A stretch of 7,398 bases of DNA from Bacteroidetes bacterium GWA2_31_9b (GTDB taxonomy: Bacteria; Bacteroidota; Bacteroidia; Bacteroidales; UBA12077), in the NCBI GenBank assembly GCA_001769005.1, contig MENE01000042.1:9344-16741 (forward strand). The letters run 5' to 3'. The translations under genes and the position numbers were made by a program. The notes below the pieces were generated by a model. The model ran no database searches and was not told the origin of the DNA. It saw only the letters and a list, made by a program, of their open reading frames with translations. Every line of letters begins with the position of its first letter. Position 1 is the stretch's first letter. Below, one piece after another: positions 6,141 to 7,398 of this stretch.

Positions 6141-6482
6141 TTAATCAAGATTTAATACTTCATCAATCTGTTCAAAATTTTCATCAAAAATGAGTGAATA
6201 TGTACCTAATTCATAATCTTGCTTATCTATTATAAGTTTTATTGATACTTCAATTGCAGGTGTTTCAAACTCTTTGCTTTCTAAATACATTGCAACATGG
6301 AGCAATTCTATTCCAATATCAACTAATTTAAGGTCTTCCGGAAATTCAGTTTTTAATTCATTTACATCGTCTCCTGTAAAAACATCGGCTAATAATGCTG
6401 ATAGGCTGGATAATGTTTCTTCTATTAATATGTCTTTTGATTTTTTCTTAAAAATCAAGCTTTCAATGTTACTTTTTGTCAT
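6141..6482 (-). CDS. Small acidic cytoplasmic protein, unknown function
   Basis: 113 residues with no signal peptide or membrane segment. The N-terminus is basic (MTKSNIESLIFKKKSK); the rest is rich in Asp and Glu, with predicted helices around 19-36 (ETLSSLSALLADVF), a D/E-rich turn (38-50), a helix at about 53-69 (VDIGIELLHVAMYLES) and strand-like stretches (VSIKLIIDK, YELGTYSLIF) near the end. I do not recognise a family. It is first in a two-gene minus-strand unit, with its stop 7 bases before the ATG of the secreted choice-of-anchor L/OmpA protein, so translation of the two is probably linked. A GATTTTTG on the minus strand (6502-6509), one base from the -7 consensus, is a weak promoter candidate. 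A role linked to the secreted partner, such as chaperone or regulator, is only a guess from position. Confidence 0.65.
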   Translation of the reverse strand: MTKSNIESLIFKKKSKDILIEETLSSLSALLADVFTGDDVNELKTEFPEDLKLVDIGIELLHVAMYLESKEFETPAIEVSIKLIIDKQDYELGTYSLIFDENFEQIDEVLNLD

Positions 6483-6588
6483 GATAATACAATTTTAATA
6501 TCAAAAATCGAAATTAAGTTTATTTTTAAATATGTTGCTATAATTGAAACTTAAATTTATTATAAGACGGAAAATTCTAAATAATTAA

Positions 6589-6596
6589 TATTTTTG
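6589..6596 (+). promoter_or_regulatory. Candidate -7 element for the sugar permease gene
   Basis: TATTTTTG is an exact match to the Bacteroidota -7 consensus TAnnTTTG and ends 24 bases before the ATG at 6621. No TTG is seen 19-21 bases upstream, and T-rich octamers of this sort arise by chance in such AT-rich spacers, so the call is tentative. The spacer 6483-6620 separates divergent genes and shows nothing else I can support. Confidence 0.35.
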
Positions 6597-6620
6597 TTTT
6601 CTTAATCTAAATTTATCCAA

Positions 6621-7398
6621 ATGATTTCAAAAAACAAGCAATATTTAACTTCAATGATAATTATCGGAGTTTTATTTTTTCTATTTGGTTTTATAACCTG
6701 GTTAAATGGCATTTTAATTCCTTATTTGAAAATTGCCTGTGAAATTAATAATCTGCAATCCTTAATGGTTGCGTCTTCATTTTATATAGCTTATTTTGTT
6801 ATGGCTATTCCTTCAAGCTGGGTACTTAAAAAAACCGGATTTAAAAAAGGAATGATGGTTGGTTTATGGATTATGGCTATAGGTGCATTAATCTTTCTTC
6901 CGGCAGCATCGATCCGTTCATTTCCAATTTTTCTGATTGGATTATTCGTTTTAGGAACAGGTTTAACAGTTTTACAAACTTCATCAAATCCTTACATTAC
7001 AATAATTGGACCTGTAGAATCTGCTGCAAGTAGGATTAGCATAATGGGTATTTGCAACAAAATTGCTGGTGCTCTTGCCCCATTAATTCTTGCTTACTTT
7101 ATTCTAAGCGATGGTGATAGCTTTATTCAAAGCTTAACCACAATGAGTCCTGATGAAAAAACTGCAGCCCTTGACGCTCTTGCTTCAAGAGCTATTGTTC
7201 CATATACTGTTATTGCAATTAGCTTGTTTCTGCTTGGTATAATGATGCGCTTTTCTCCATTACCTGAAATTGAAAGTGAGGATAAAATTGAAACTGATAA
7301 TGTTTCCAGTAATAACGATGTTGCAAGTATTTTTCATCTTCCACATCTTTGGATGGGTGTAATCGCACTGTTTTTTTATGTAGGTGCAGAAGTAATTG
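6621..7398 (+). CDS. Sugar permease of the GluP/FucP MFS family, 3'-truncated by window edge
   Basis: The first 259 codons are present without a stop; the family is usually about 410-440 residues, so the C-terminal third lies outside. Six hydrophobic helices fit within about residues 10-210, then a charged cytoplasmic loop (ESEDKIETDN, 218-227) and the start of helix 7. Family marks are FFLFGFITWLNGILIPYLK (19-37), GTGLTVLQTSSNPYI (112-126) and GPVESAASR (130-138). NGILIP (29-34) is typical of the glucose/galactose (GluP) branch; FucP of E. coli has Asp46 in about this place, here Gly30, while the later Glu (133) is kept. It should import a sugar with H+ or Na+ across the inner membrane; which sugar cannot be read from the sequence. 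ATG 6621 is the first Met of the reading frame and precedes helix 1 by about ten residues. No downstream context is visible. Confidence 0.88.
   Translation, partial: MISKNKQYLTSMIIIGVLFFLFGFITWLNGILIPYLKIACEINNLQSLMVASSFYIAYFVMAIPSSWVLKKTGFKKGMMVGLWIMAIGALIFLPAASIRSFPIFLIGLFVLGTGLTVLQTSSNPYITIIGPVESAASRISIMGICNKIAGALAPLILAYFILSDGDSFIQSLTTMSPDEKTAALDALASRAIVPYTVIAISLFLLGIMMRFSPLPEIESEDKIETDNVSSNNDVASIFHLPHLWMGVIALFFYVGAEVI

Noticed and set aside
6134..6148. Five-codon extension of the choice-of-anchor L/OmpA gene to a TTG start at 6148
   Set aside because: TTG is a rarer start, and the ATG at 6133 gives a typical signal peptide without overlap; the TTG cannot be excluded.
6274..6498. 74-codon plus-strand frame opposite the small acidic protein
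   Set aside because: It is complementary to a gene coupled to the downstream secreted protein; the frame at 5619-5801 opposite the choice-of-anchor L domain is likewise a shadow.

Overview
The window looks like chromosomal DNA of an AT-rich, free-living or gut member of the Bacteroidota. Several independent signs point there: a choice-of-anchor L domain secreted protein, a short-LID adenylate kinase, a GluP/FucP-type sugar permease, a flavodoxin-like/KAS III pair resembling DarA/DarB, weak or absent Shine-Dalgarno sequences, and a promoter of the Bacteroidota type (TTG, 19 bases, TAnnTTTG) in front of the kinase gene. Nothing suggests a phage, plasmid, insertion sequence or CRISPR array, and I see no tRNA or rRNA gene.

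Layout. (1) Positions 21-750, minus strand: a secreted DUF218 (SanA/YdcF-like) protein followed by a likely terminator. (2) Positions 751-902: a divergent spacer holding an AT-rich imperfect palindrome. (3) Positions 903-1244, plus: a small four-helix membrane protein of unknown role, followed by a perfect 13-bp inverted repeat. (4) Positions 1338-3423, plus: a tight two-gene operon for a flavodoxin-like protein and a ketoacyl-ACP synthase III, closed by a good intrinsic terminator at 3444-3473. (5) Positions 3516-4778, plus: a self-contained unit with promoter, a 389-residue adenylate kinase made of two head-to-tail kinase domains, and terminator. (6) Positions 4910-6482, minus: a two-gene unit with an unknown acidic cytoplasmic protein and a secreted choice-of-anchor L/OmpA-like fusion. 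(7) Positions 6621 to the window edge, plus: the first 259 codons of a sugar permease.

The genes do not form one pathway. Two items stand out. The adenylate kinase is an internal duplication whose second half keeps the P-loop but has lost acidic residues in the nucleotide- and Mg-binding motifs, so it looks like a catalytic domain fused to a degenerate partner. The darA/darB-like pair is isolated from any aryl-polyene, flexirubin or acyl carrier protein genes, so if it makes dialkylresorcinols it must draw its acyl chains from primary fatty acid synthesis. The choice-of-anchor L/OmpA fusion is a third, milder oddity. All function calls come from reading motifs by eye, without database searches.
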